The notes under the pieces were generated by a model. That model saw only the letters and a list, made by a program, of their open reading frames with translations. It was not told the origin of the DNA and did not search any database. A DNA stretch of 64,000 nucleotides. It comes from Holophagales bacterium. Lineage in GTDB: Bacteria > Acidobacteriota > Thermoanaerobaculia > Multivoradales > Multivoraceae. The position numbers were made by a program, and so were the translations under genes. Shown piece by piece: positions 32,733 through 42,760 of the stretch; the stretch's first letter is position 1, and every line of letters starts with the position of its first letter. The stretch spans positions 186,001-250,000 of the forward strand of contig VXVC01000004.1 of NCBI GenBank assembly GCA_009836625.1, read 5' to 3'.

Positions 32733-34481
32733 CTACAGCCCCGCCGCGGTCCTGAAACCCGAGTACTTCGGCTGGTCGATGGCGATCTGGTTGACGACGG
32801 TGGCGCGCAGGTGTTCGTGGAGCCTCCGGTCGTCGAGGCCGATCTGGTCCTCGCGTATCGCGTGAACCAGTTTCCACCGCAATTCCAGCAGCGAGCCGTC
32901 GGCGTCGACCAGGCCGCGGAGCCGCTCGTGCTCGCGGCGGCGGTGTTCATCGCCGAAGTGCAGGTCGCGATAGACGATGTCGAGCGCGTTGCCGGCGACC
33001 AGGGCGTGAAACCGGGTGCGCCCGGTGGTCTCGTCCCTCACCCGACCGTGCAGAAAGTCCCGGGTCGCGCCGACCAGTTCCTCGAGCCGGGGCATGTCGG
33101 GGTCCGGGAGCTGGTCGGGCGCCCCGACGAGTTCGACCGGACCGGGGATCAGAAGATTCACGCAGTCGACCTGACACTCCGTGGTGCGGCGTCCGATCGT
33201 CACGCGCTCGACCGAGGCGTCCAGTCCCTGGCGGTAGTGCTGGGTTATGCCGAGGGTGGAGACGGCCCACCAGAAGGAGCCGAACACCTCCCAGTACTGC
33301 ACGCGCTTCAGGTCGACGGCCCTGCCGCTCGTCGCTTCGTAGCCGGCGAACAGGTCCTCGTAGGTGCCGAAGCCGCCGACCGGAAGCTCGGGTCCGGCGC
33401 CGTAGCGCCAGGAGTTTGTGCAGATCCAGCCCAGGTCCCGCATCGGGTCGCCGATGTGGGCGATCTCCCAGTCGAGCACCGCGATGACACCCGTTTTGTC
33501 GACCATGAGGTTGCCGTTGCGGAAGTCGTTGTGAACCAGGGTCCGATCCGGCGAATCCGGCACGTTCTCCGTCAGCCAGCGCGCGGTGAAGTCGATCATC
33601 GGTTGCGGCGTGCCGAGAGCCTCGTAGCGGCCGCGGGTCTGCTCGATGAAGTCGACCGCGCTGAGGCTCGCCAGAGCACGGTCGAGGCCGTGGCCTTCCA
33701 GGTCGATCGTGTGCATCCGGCCCAGGATCTCGCCGCATTGCCGGGCCAGCTTGGGTCGCGTCCCGGCGAGGTCGGGAGAGCGCACGATCCGCGCGCCAAG
33801 GGCGATGCCGTCGAGCCACTCCATGACGAAGCCCGCCCCAAGCCGGTCGGCGGGCTCCAGAACGTAGAACACCTGGGGACCGGGGATGCCGTTCTCGAGG
33901 CCGACCTGCATCAGCTTCGCCTCGACGCGCAGGCCCGGCGCACTGCGCTCGACGGCTTTGGCTTCTTCTCCCTTGCCGCCCGGGGATCGCCTGAGAGCGA
34001 GCGGGCGAGGGCCCCCGGGCGCCTCGACCTCGAGCCGGTAGGTCTCCTGGCTGGCGCCTCCCGAGAGCCGCTCGATGGCGGTCAGGTTCTTGCAGCCGTC
34101 GATCTCCCGCCGAAGTACCCGCTCCAGCCGCGCTTCGAAGCTGCCCGGCGCCCAGGCATCGCCGCTGCCGCCGGCGACGGGAGCCAGGAGGTAGATCTCG
34201 TCACCGTCCTCGAGCGGCCGGTCGCGGTTGCTCTCGAGCGGGCAGCGCTCGCCGTTGATCATCAGCGTGTCGCGCAGGTGCGGCGACTCCGCGATCGCCG
34301 AGGACAGGGGCACGCCGGCACGGTCCGCAAGCGGCAGCAACTCAGCGAGCGTGGTGCCGGGGGCAAGCCGGAACGTGCGGTCGACGTCGTGCCAGCCGAC
34401 GCCGATCCGCCCCTTGATCAGAACGCGGACGCGGATCTTCGGTCGGGAACCGGAACGAACGAGGCTGCGCAGGAGGCCCAT
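32733..34481 (-). CDS. MoaD/ThiS-like domain fused to an APH/ACAD10-type kinase domain and DUF6285
   Basis: The 582-residue protein joins three parts. Residues of about 15-105 look like a MoaD/ThiS beta-grasp sulfur-carrier domain ('[13 protein letters not shown]', '[33 protein letters not shown]'), with the Gly-Gly at 104-105 internal rather than C-terminal. Residues of about 130-430 are an aminoglycoside-phosphotransferase-like kinase: '[12 protein letters not shown]', the catalytic 'HNDFRNGN' (317-324) and the metal-binding 'DWE' (337-339). Residues of about 480-582 match DUF6285 ('[20 protein letters not shown]', '[18 protein letters not shown]'). It lies 22 bases after the aldehyde ferredoxin oxidoreductase gene, whose pterin cofactor normally needs a MoaD, so a link to that cofactor is plausible. 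The fusion is unusual. Confidence 0.85.
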   Translation of the reverse strand: MGLLRSLVRSGSRPKIRVRVLIKGRIGVGWHDVDRTFRLAPGTTLAELLPLADRAGVPLSSAIAESPHLRDTLMINGERCPLESNRDRPLEDGDEIYLLAPVAGGSGDAWAPGSFEARLERVLRREIDGCKNLTAIERLSGGASQETYRLEVEAPGGPRPLALRRSPGGKGEEAKAVERSAPGLRVEAKLMQVGLENGIPGPQVFYVLEPADRLGAGFVMEWLDGIALGARIVRSPDLAGTRPKLARQCGEILGRMHTIDLEGHGLDRALASLSAVDFIEQTRGRYEALGTPQPMIDFTARWLTENVPDSPDRTLVHNDFRNGNLMVDKTGVIAVLDWEIAHIGDPMRDLGWICTNSWRYGAGPELPVGGFGTYEDLFAGYEATSGRAVDLKRVQYWEVFGSFWWAVSTLGITQHYRQGLDASVERVTIGRRTTECQVDCVNLLIPGPVELVGAPDQLPDPDMPRLEELVGATRDFLHGRVRDETTGRTRFHALVAGNALDIVYRDLHFGDEHRRREHERLRGLVDADGSLLELRWKLVHAIREDQIGLDDRRLHEHLRATVVNQIAIDQPKYSGFRTAAGL

Positions 34482-34503
34482 CGAGGCGAAGAACGCGCTC
34501 CGG

Positions 34504-36555
<2,052 letters not shown>

Positions 36556-36646
36556 CTCGTCAGGTTCTCCCGCTGTTGGTGCGTGCCGCGCGGTGGAGTG
36601 TACTCGGGGCAGACGCCACGCCCTTGCCGCGAGTCCTCGACCGGCG

Positions 36647-37078
36647 TTACCGGCTGCTGGTCGCCAGGCACTCGACACCCTCCGCCTGGGCAGCGTCTAC
36701 GAGGCGATCGTCGAACGCTACGAGACGCGCAGACGTTCCCAGCTCGTCGGCCAGCAGCAGGCAGGAGGCAAGCTGCACCGAGTCGCTCGCTCGTAGCGGA
36801 TGCCGGCGCAGCAGCGTAGCGGCCCTCGTCGTGATCGCCTCGGTGAGCTCCACCACGTGAAAGGCCGGGCGTTCGGCGTCGAGAGAGAGCAGGGCGGCTT
36901 CGCGCTGTTCGACGCGCATGTCGCCCTCCCGGCAGCGCCGACATATCGCCGAGGCCACCTCGGTTGCCGATAGTCGGCTGATCGCCACTGGTTGTCCGGC
37001 CGTGGCTTCGATGACGAACTCCGAACCGACTTCCTCGACGTATCGCTTCACCAGAGCGCTCGCGTCGAGAAAGAGCAT
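36647..37078 (-). CDS. vapC: PIN-domain ribonuclease toxin (VapC-like)
   Basis: The 143-residue protein starts at the ATG at 37078, which overlaps the antitoxin stop (ATGA). '[22 protein letters not shown]' carries the first acidic residue (Asp5), 'SATEVASAI' the Glu, and '[18 protein letters not shown]' and '[20 protein letters not shown]' the remaining acidic residues of the PIN active site. PIN toxins of VapBC pairs cut tRNA or rRNA. The acidic set is complete, so the toxin looks functional. Confidence 0.9.
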   Translation of the reverse strand: MLFLDASALVKRYVEEVGSEFVIEATAGQPVAISRLSATEVASAICRRCREGDMRVEQREAALLSLDAERPAFHVVELTEAITTRAATLLRRHPLRASDSVQLASCLLLADELGTSARLVAFDDRLVDAAQAEGVECLATSSR

Positions 37079-37362
37079 CAGCACCGGTCGTTTCGTTCCT
37101 CGACGATCGTGTTCGCGACCGATCCACCGCGTACCGGGACCGGTTCGATGGACGGCGCAAGGCGTGCGGTCCCCAAGGTCACGAGTCCTCTGGCCGCAAG
37201 TTCGAGGAGCTTCGCCTCCTCGTCCGATGCGGCTGTCGGCAGCGGTCTGAGTTCGGCGACTGGCCGTCCTCGTTCGGTCACGAGAATCACCGATCCCTCG
37301 CGCACCCTCCGGAGGTAGGTGCCCAGCCTCGTCTTGAGTTCTCTGGCTCCAACGGTCACCAT
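37078..37362 (-). CDS. Antitoxin of the Phd/YefM family
   Basis: The 94-residue protein begins at the ATG at 37362 with 'MVTVGARELKTRLGTYLRRVREGSVILVTERGRPVAEL', the Phd/YefM N-terminal DNA-binding region. The C-terminal part, which would wrap the toxin, is 'SIEPVPVRGGSVANTIVEERND'. The gene is translationally coupled to the PIN toxin (ATGA). No Shine-Dalgarno sequence precedes it. Its start codon lies in the middle of a perfect palindrome and six bases behind a TACAAT hexamer, so it probably represses its own transcription. Confidence 0.9.
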   Translation of the reverse strand: MVTVGARELKTRLGTYLRRVREGSVILVTERGRPVAELRPLPTAASDEEAKLLELAARGLVTLGTARLAPSIEPVPVRGGSVANTIVEERNDRC

Positions 37363-37374
37363 GTGACCATTGTA
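37354..37374 (-). promoter_or_regulatory. Promoter -10 (TACAAT) and palindrome centred on the antitoxin ATG
   Basis: On the minus strand TACAAT (37374-37369) is followed at once by GGTCAC-ATG-GTGACC, where the central ATG is the antitoxin start codon. A -35-like TTGCCC stands 18 bases before TACAAT. The expected transcript start falls on or beside the A of the ATG. The palindrome is a good autoregulation site for a Phd/YefM antitoxin. Confidence 0.65.
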
Positions 37375-37432
37375 GGCACAAGCACTGGGGTCGGGCAAGG
37401 GCGACCCGGGCCGCCAGGCTCGTTTCGGACCC

Positions 37433-37969
37433 TCAGCGCCGCTTGAGATGGAAAGTCATCGTGCCGGCTTCCTCGTCGCGCTCGTGGGCCTTCCAGGCGC
37501 TGTCGAGCCGATCCTTGCCGTCGAGCCGGATCTCCGCCGAGTGGATGTGGCTGGGCGTGGTGTCCAGGTTCGTGCCGCCGTCGAAGTCGAAGACCAGGCG
37601 GTTCGGAGCGCTGGTGGCGGCGTTGAACTTCATCCGCGGCTGGTTGCCGCTCGAGCAGTAGTGGGTGAGGACGAGGTCGGAGCCGTCGAGGTGGTACATG
37701 TTGACCATCTCGTAGTCGGTGTCCGGGCCCATGCGCTCCATCAGCACATGGCCGCTGGCAGTGACCTCGAATTCGTGGACGACCTTGCCCGTTGCGTCGG
37801 CTTCGGCCGCGGCCTCCGCGCCCTCGCCGCTGGCCGATCCTTCCCAGGTGCCGGCCAGCGCTTTGAGACGTTCGAACGCCTTCTCGGCGGTCAACTCGTC
37901 GGACGCCGACGCTGCGGCCGGCAGCAGCAGGACGGCCGCCGCAACTGCGATCCACTGGATTCTCTTCAT
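37433..37969 (-). CDS. Secreted protein of a lipocalin-like family (DUF1579-like)
   Basis: The 178-residue product has a signal peptide ('IQWIAVAAAVLLLPAAASAS'). The mature part has the sequence plan of small lipocalin-like proteins: 'LAGTWEGSASG', 'HEFEVTASGHVLMERM', 'YEMVNMYHLDGSDLVLTHYCSSGNQPRM' and a final 'GTMTFHLKRR'. A GGAGGAAG precedes the ATG, and a TATCCT hexamer lies about 40 bases upstream. The function is unknown. It is divergent from an alpha/beta hydrolase gene. Confidence 0.75.
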   Translation of the reverse strand: MKRIQWIAVAAAVLLLPAAASASDELTAEKAFERLKALAGTWEGSASGEGAEAAAEADATGKVVHEFEVTASGHVLMERMGPDTDYEMVNMYHLDGSDLVLTHYCSSGNQPRMKFNAATSAPNRLVFDFDGGTNLDTTPSHIHSAEIRLDGKDRLDSAWKAHERDEEAGTMTFHLKRR

Positions 37970-38049
37970 CTCGTGTCTTCCTCCGGGGCGGGTTGTGCTG
38001 AGACGGCAAGGATAACCGGCTCGAGCCCGGACGGCCGCCGTGCTTGGCG

Positions 38050-38055
38050 TATCCT
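38050..38055 (+). promoter_or_regulatory. -10-like hexamer TATCCT for a probable leaderless start
   Basis: TATCCT ends 10 bases before the ATG at 38066 and no Shine-Dalgarno sequence lies between. Confidence 0.4.
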
Positions 38056-38065
38056 CCCGCGCACC

Positions 38066-38980
38066 ATGACGACCGACTCAGACAAGCCCCGAAGTCTCCG
38101 CCTACCGGGTGCCGGCGGCATCGAACTGCAGGTCTACGACTACGGCAACGAGGGTGCGCCGCCTCTCGTCCTGCTGCACGGGATGCAGGACCTGGCCCTG
38201 GCGTTCGAGCCGCTGGCGAACCGGTTCCGGGACCGCTACCGGGTCGTCTCCTTCGACCTGCGCGGCCACGGCGACAGCGGCAAGCCCGGTGTCTACGCGC
38301 TGCCGCACTTCATCGCCGATCTCCACGCCGTGATCTTCCAGCTTCAACTGGAACGGCCGGTGCTGGTCGGCCACAGCCTGGGCGGCCAGATCGTCAGCCA
38401 CTATGCCGCCGTGTTCAACGATGTGCCAGGTGTCATCGTCAACATCGACGGAGTCGGCGCGCCGTTCCGCGAGAGCGACATGCCGGTCGAGAATCGCCAG
38501 CTTCGCCTCCAGAACGGCCACACCAGTTTGCTGCGGCCTGGCGGCCACAAGCGGCCGATGATGGACCTGGACGACGCCTGGCGGCTGTACTGCCGGTTCC
38601 ATCCCGGGCTCGACCACGACCTGGCGCGGCACCTGGTGGAGATCGGCACGACCGAGCACCCATACGGGGGCCTGCAGTGGAAGTGGGACCCGCAGGTCGA
38701 AACGACGGGACTGACGATGTCGAGCCGGCTGTCGGAAGAGCGCTGGCCCTGGGTTTCCTGCCCGGTGCTCGTCGTCACCGGAGGCCGTTCCGCCGAATTC
38801 TACCGGGGCCGCGGCGGGATCGACCACGACACCCCGGCGGCGCCGGACGAGATCGAGCGTCGCGTCCGCCTGTTCCGCAACGTACACCACGTCGAGATTC
38901 CCGAAGCGGGCCACATGGTCCACTTCGACGCGCCGGAACGGCTCGGCGAGATCATCGACGCCTACCTGGAAGCCGGGTAA
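38066..38980 (+). CDS. Alpha/beta hydrolase
   Basis: The 304-residue cytosolic protein contains 'LVLLHGMQDLALAFEPLANRFRDRYRVVSFDLRGHGDSGKPG', 'PVLVGHSLGGQIVSHYAAVF' with the Ser nucleophile, and 'HVEIPEAGHMVHFDAPERLGEII' with the catalytic His. The acidic residue is probably the Asp or Glu near 'VLVVTGG'. The fold is that of epoxide hydrolases and C-C hydrolases. It ends 10 bases before the acyl-CoA dehydrogenase gene on the same strand, so it may release or prepare a CoA-pathway intermediate. Confidence 0.87.
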   Translation: MTTDSDKPRSLRLPGAGGIELQVYDYGNEGAPPLVLLHGMQDLALAFEPLANRFRDRYRVVSFDLRGHGDSGKPGVYALPHFIADLHAVIFQLQLERPVLVGHSLGGQIVSHYAAVFNDVPGVIVNIDGVGAPFRESDMPVENRQLRLQNGHTSLLRPGGHKRPMMDLDDAWRLYCRFHPGLDHDLARHLVEIGTTEHPYGGLQWKWDPQVETTGLTMSSRLSEERWPWVSCPVLVVTGGRSAEFYRGRGGIDHDTPAAPDEIERRVRLFRNVHHVEIPEAGHMVHFDAPERLGEIIDAYLEAG

Positions 38981-38990
38981 CGGGAGAACC

Positions 38991-40238
38991 ATGGACTTCG
39001 AGATCCCTCAGGACATCAAGGACAAGCTGGCCGAACTCGACGACTTCATCGAGCGCGAGATCAAGCCGCTGGAGCGGCAGGACGACAACGCCCGCTTCTT
39101 CGACCAGCGCCGCGAATGGGCGCGGACCGACTTCGACAACGACGGCAAGCCGCGGCCCGAGTGGGAGGCGCTGCTGCGCGAGATGAAACGCCGCGCCGAC
39201 GCCGCCGGCCACCTGCGGTTCGGCCTGCCGAAAGAACTCGGCGGCCAGAACGGTTCGAACCTGGCGATGGCGGTGATCCGGGAGCACCTGGCCGCCAAGG
39301 GCTTGGGGCTTCACAACGACCTGCAGAACGAGTCGTCGATCGTCGGCAACTTCCCGACCGTGATCATGATGCACCGCTTCGGGACGCCCGCCCAGAAGGA
39401 GCGGTTCATGGAGGGCATGATGACCGGCGCGGTGCGGATGGGCTTCGGCCTGACCGAGCCGGACCACGGCTCGGACGCTACCTGGCTCGAGACCTCAGGA
39501 GTCCGGGACGGCGACGACTGGGTGATCAACGGCGCCAAGCGCTTTAACTCGGGCCTTCACGCGGCCACCCACGACCTGATCTTCGCCCGCACGTCGGGCG
39601 ATCCGGGGAAGGCGGACGGCGTCACCTGCTTCATCGTGCCGACCGACTCGCCGGGCTTCGAGGTCCCCTTCATGTGGTGGACCTTCAACATGCCGACCGA
39701 TCACGCCGAGGTGTCGTTGACCGACGTGCGTGTGCCGAACGAGGCGATCCTGGGCGAGGAGGGGCGCGGCCTCGCCCTGGCGCAGACCTTCGTCCACGAG
39801 AACCGGATCCGTCAAGCCGCCTCGGGAGTCGGCGCGGCGCAGTTCTGCATCAACGAGAGCGTCAGGTACGCGCGCGAACGGATCGTCTTCGGCAAGCCCC
39901 TATGGCTCAACCAGGCGATCCAGTTCCCGCTCGCCGAACTCCAGACGGAATGCGAGATGGTGCGCAACCTCGTCTACAAGACCGCCTGGGAACTCGACCA
40001 GCAGCACCACATGGAGGTCACCGACAAGGTCTCCATGTGCAACTATCGCGCGAACCGGCTGGTCTGCAACGCGGCCGACCGGGCCATTCAGACCCACGGC
40101 GGCATCGGCTACACCCGGCACATGCCCTTCGAGCACATCTACCGCCACCACCGGCGATACCGGATCACCGAAGGATCGGAGGAGATCCAGATCCGCCGCG
40201 TGGCGGGGATCATGTTCGGCAAGCGGGCGAAGCGCTAG
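38991..40238 (+). CDS. Acyl-CoA dehydrogenase (ACAD10/11-like)
   Basis: The 415-residue protein starts with 'MDFEIPQDIKDKLAELDDFIEREIKPLE', carries 'GFGLTEPDHGSDATWLETSGVRDGDDWVINGAKRFNSG' as its FAD/substrate loop, and ends with 'IYRHHRRYRITEGSEEIQIRRVAG', in which the Glu of 'TEG' is in the catalytic position. The N-terminal 'DDNARFFDQRREWARTDFDNDG' insertion is typical of the ACAD10/11-like group, which in other organisms handles hydroxylated or long branched acyl-CoAs, often with a kinase partner. A kinase of that type sits in the gene at 32733, but they are not adjacent. Confidence 0.92.
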   Translation: MDFEIPQDIKDKLAELDDFIEREIKPLERQDDNARFFDQRREWARTDFDNDGKPRPEWEALLREMKRRADAAGHLRFGLPKELGGQNGSNLAMAVIREHLAAKGLGLHNDLQNESSIVGNFPTVIMMHRFGTPAQKERFMEGMMTGAVRMGFGLTEPDHGSDATWLETSGVRDGDDWVINGAKRFNSGLHAATHDLIFARTSGDPGKADGVTCFIVPTDSPGFEVPFMWWTFNMPTDHAEVSLTDVRVPNEAILGEEGRGLALAQTFVHENRIRQAASGVGAAQFCINESVRYARERIVFGKPLWLNQAIQFPLAELQTECEMVRNLVYKTAWELDQQHHMEVTDKVSMCNYRANRLVCNAADRAIQTHGGIGYTRHMPFEHIYRHHRRYRITEGSEEIQIRRVAGIMFGKRAKR

Positions 40239-40243
40239 CTGGC

Positions 40244-41554
40244 CTACTCGAGGATTGCCTGGTAGGTGAGGCGCCGGCTCAGCGACCGGACGTCCGGCCG
40301 CCGCGGTCCGAAGTGCTGGATCATGCCGACGAAGACGAGGTCTTCCTTGGGGTCGATCCAGAACCAGGTGCCGGCGGCGCCGCCCCAGTAGTACTCGCCC
40401 TTCGAGATGCCGTCGGCGGCGACCGGGTCGAGGACGACGGCGAAGTCGAGGCCGAAGCCGGTGCCCGGAGACATCTCCTTGAGTTCGCGGGGCAGATGGT
40501 TCAGATGCATCAGCCTGACCGTCGAGGGCGCCAGGACGCGCACGCCGTCCAGCTCGCCGCCGTTGAGCAGCATCTGGGAGAAGCGCATGTAGTCCATCGT
40601 GGTCGAGACCAGGCCGCCGCCGCCGGAGAGGTGGGCGGGGGGATCGAGGTAGCTGCGGCGGCCGCCGAAGCCCTCCTGGGCCATCAGGTTGCCGTCCTCG
40701 TCGTGGGTGTAGACCTGGGCGAAGCGGTCCGCCTTGTCTTCCGAGACGTAGAAGGCGGTGTCGTTCATGCCCAGCGGACCGAACAGGCGTTCGTTCAGGA
40801 ACTCGTCGAACGGCTGCCCCGACAGGACCTCGACCAGGTAGCCCTGGACGTCGACGGCGACGCTGTAGTGCCATCTCGAGCCCGGCTGGTACAGCAAGGG
40901 GATCTCCGACAGCGCCTCGATCATGCCCTTGAGAGTCTGGTCCGGATCGACGATGACGCCCGCCTCCCGGTACATCGCGTCGACCTGGGTGTCCGAGAAG
41001 ATGCCGTAGCTGAGGCCGGCGGTGTGCGCCATCAGCTCGCGGATGGTCATCGGGTGGTCGGCCGGCTCGGTGATCGGCTGACCGTTCGGCCCGTCCTCCC
41101 TGGCGACGACCAGGCCCTCGAACTCGGGGATGTAGCGGTGGACCGGATCGGAGAGCCGGAACTTCCCCTCCTCGTAGAGGATCATCAGGGCGACGCCGGT
41201 GATTGGCTTGGTCATCGAGTAGATGCGGAAGATCACGTCCTCGCTCATCTCGGAGCCGGCCTCGATGTCGCGATGGCCGAAGGTCCCGAAGTGAGTGATC
41301 TTGCCGTGTCGGGAGATCATCGTCGTGATGCCGGCGAGCAGGCCGTCGTCGACGAGGCCCTGCATTGCGTCGTCGAGCCGTGCGAGCCGGTCGCTCGACA
41401 TGCCGACCGCCTCCGGGGCCACCCGCGCGAGGTCGCGGGGTCCCTGCGTCGGGACGTCGGCCCGCGTTTGGTCGCACGCGACGAGACCGAGGCTCAGGAA
41501 GGCGACAGCGAGGAGCGCGATCACCAGGCGGAGTGCTTGGGTGGAACGAGTCAT
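40244..41554 (-). CDS. Lipoprotein serine hydrolase of the beta-lactamase (class C/esterase) family
   Basis: The 436-residue protein starts at the ATG at 41554 and has a lipobox ('LSLGLVAC'), so it is probably anchored in a membrane. 'FRIYSMTKPITGVALMILYEEG' contains the SxxK catalytic pair, 'WHYSVAVDVQGYLVEV' the Tyr motif, and 'GEYYWGGAAGTWFW' the place of the KTG-like box (here WGG). This pattern fits EstB-type esterases and D-aminopeptidase-like hydrolases rather than a true beta-lactamase. It has AGGGAG before the ATG. It is convergent with the dehydrogenase gene, with a 5-base gap. Confidence 0.88.
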   Translation of the reverse strand: MTRSTQALRLVIALLAVAFLSLGLVACDQTRADVPTQGPRDLARVAPEAVGMSSDRLARLDDAMQGLVDDGLLAGITTMISRHGKITHFGTFGHRDIEAGSEMSEDVIFRIYSMTKPITGVALMILYEEGKFRLSDPVHRYIPEFEGLVVAREDGPNGQPITEPADHPMTIRELMAHTAGLSYGIFSDTQVDAMYREAGVIVDPDQTLKGMIEALSEIPLLYQPGSRWHYSVAVDVQGYLVEVLSGQPFDEFLNERLFGPLGMNDTAFYVSEDKADRFAQVYTHDEDGNLMAQEGFGGRRSYLDPPAHLSGGGGLVSTTMDYMRFSQMLLNGGELDGVRVLAPSTVRLMHLNHLPRELKEMSPGTGFGLDFAVVLDPVAADGISKGEYYWGGAAGTWFWIDPKEDLVFVGMIQHFGPRRPDVRSLSRRLTYQAILE

Positions 41555-41678
41555 GGAACTCTCCCTTGACGGACGGTGAACTGGGCGTCGGAGAAACGGC
41601 AACACTAGCAGTCTCGAAGGGCTCCGGGGACCTTGCCCTCGGCGTGCCGGAGGCCGCGCGTGGACGGGTGGTCGCTGC

Positions 41679-41684
41679 TACGAT
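41679..41684 (+). promoter_or_regulatory. -10-like hexamer TACGAT before the CBS-domain gene
   Basis: TACGAT ends 13 bases before the ATG at 41698; no Shine-Dalgarno sequence is present. Confidence 0.35.
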
Positions 41685-41697
41685 CGGTGACTTCCCG

Positions 41698-42705
41698 ATG
41701 GAGAAGACGATCGACAGGCCGAAGCTCGCGCGGGACATCATGGTGACCCGGCTGGTCACGGTGCACCCGCGCACTCACGTGTTCGATGGCATCGCGGCGT
41801 TGCTCCGGCATCGGATCACCGGCGCGCCGGTAATCGGCGAGCGCCACCGCTATCTCGGGATGTTGTCGGAGAAGAGTTGCCTGACGGTCCTCACCGTGAC
41901 GGCGCGCGCGGCGGACGAGCGCGGCCTGGCGGCGAGCCGACGTTCGCGATCGCGGGATTTCATGGCGAAACGTCTGGTCACGCTCCGGGCCGGGATGCCC
42001 GCGCTCGAGGCGATCGCCCTCCTGCTGAAGAACCGGATCTCGGGCGCGCCGGTGGTGGACCCGTCCTCCGGTCGTTTCCTGGGCGTCTTCTCCGAGAAGT
42101 TCTCGATGGACGTGCTGCTCGGCCTCGCCTACGACCAGTTGCCGGCGGCGCCCGTGGACGCGTTCATGAACACGGACTTCGGACGGGTGATCGACGGCAG
42201 CGAGCCACTGCTTGAGATCGCGCAGCGTTTTCTCGACACGCCGTACCGGCGCCTGCCGGTGGTCCGGGACGGGGCGCTCATGGGACAGGTAAGCCGCCGG
42301 GACGTTCTGAACGCCTCGCACCATCTGACCGCCGCGATCGACGGGCGGCGGTCCATCCTTCGGGAGCGCAGCAGCGAGCTCGGTCTGGAGGATCTGGCGG
42401 CGCCGGAGGAAGAAGCGGACCCGGCCGACTTCGAACTCGACTCCACGGACGCTTCCGCGTTCATGGACCGCAAGGCGCGCACGATCTCCGAGGACACGGA
42501 CCTCCTGACCATCGCGCGTATCTTCAAGAGCACGCCGTACCGTCGCTTGCCGGTGCTGCGGGGTCGCAGGCTCGTGGGGCAGATCAGCCGCCGCGACGTG
42601 CTGGCCGCCACTCACGGCCTGTTGGTGAAGGCGCCGCAACCGGGCCAGGCGCTGCTCTACCTGAGCGCCGTCGTCGACTCCGGCGAGCGGCCGTCCCTGT
42701 CCTGA
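41698..42705 (+). CDS. Four-CBS-domain protein
   Basis: The 335-residue protein contains four CBS motifs, i.e. two Bateman modules, and no catalytic domain. Their signatures are 'DIMVTRLVTVHPRTHVFDGIAALLRHRITGAPVI', 'FMAKRLVTLRAGMPALEAIALLLKNRISGAPVVD', 'FLDTPYRRLPVVRDGALMGQVSRRDVL' and 'FKSTPYRRLPVLRGRRLVGQISRRDVL'. CBS modules bind adenosine nucleotides and usually regulate other proteins, so this is probably a stand-alone energy-status sensor. The partner is not evident. The frame extends upstream, but the ATG at 41698 matches the start of the first CBS unit. Confidence 0.87.
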   Translation: MEKTIDRPKLARDIMVTRLVTVHPRTHVFDGIAALLRHRITGAPVIGERHRYLGMLSEKSCLTVLTVTARAADERGLAASRRSRSRDFMAKRLVTLRAGMPALEAIALLLKNRISGAPVVDPSSGRFLGVFSEKFSMDVLLGLAYDQLPAAPVDAFMNTDFGRVIDGSEPLLEIAQRFLDTPYRRLPVVRDGALMGQVSRRDVLNASHHLTAAIDGRRSILRERSSELGLEDLAAPEEEADPADFELDSTDASAFMDRKARTISEDTDLLTIARIFKSTPYRRLPVLRGRRLVGQISRRDVLAATHGLLVKAPQPGQALLYLSAVVDSGERPSLS

Positions 42706-42760
42706 GCGCGAACCACACGTGAAGCGAGCCGGTCGCCGCACCCTGCCTGAAGGAGGAGCC

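Noticed and set aside
40244..41554. Calling the lipoprotein hydrolase an antibiotic-resistance beta-lactamase
   Set aside because: It has SxxK but WGG in place of KTG, and the overall plan fits esterase-type serine hydrolases.
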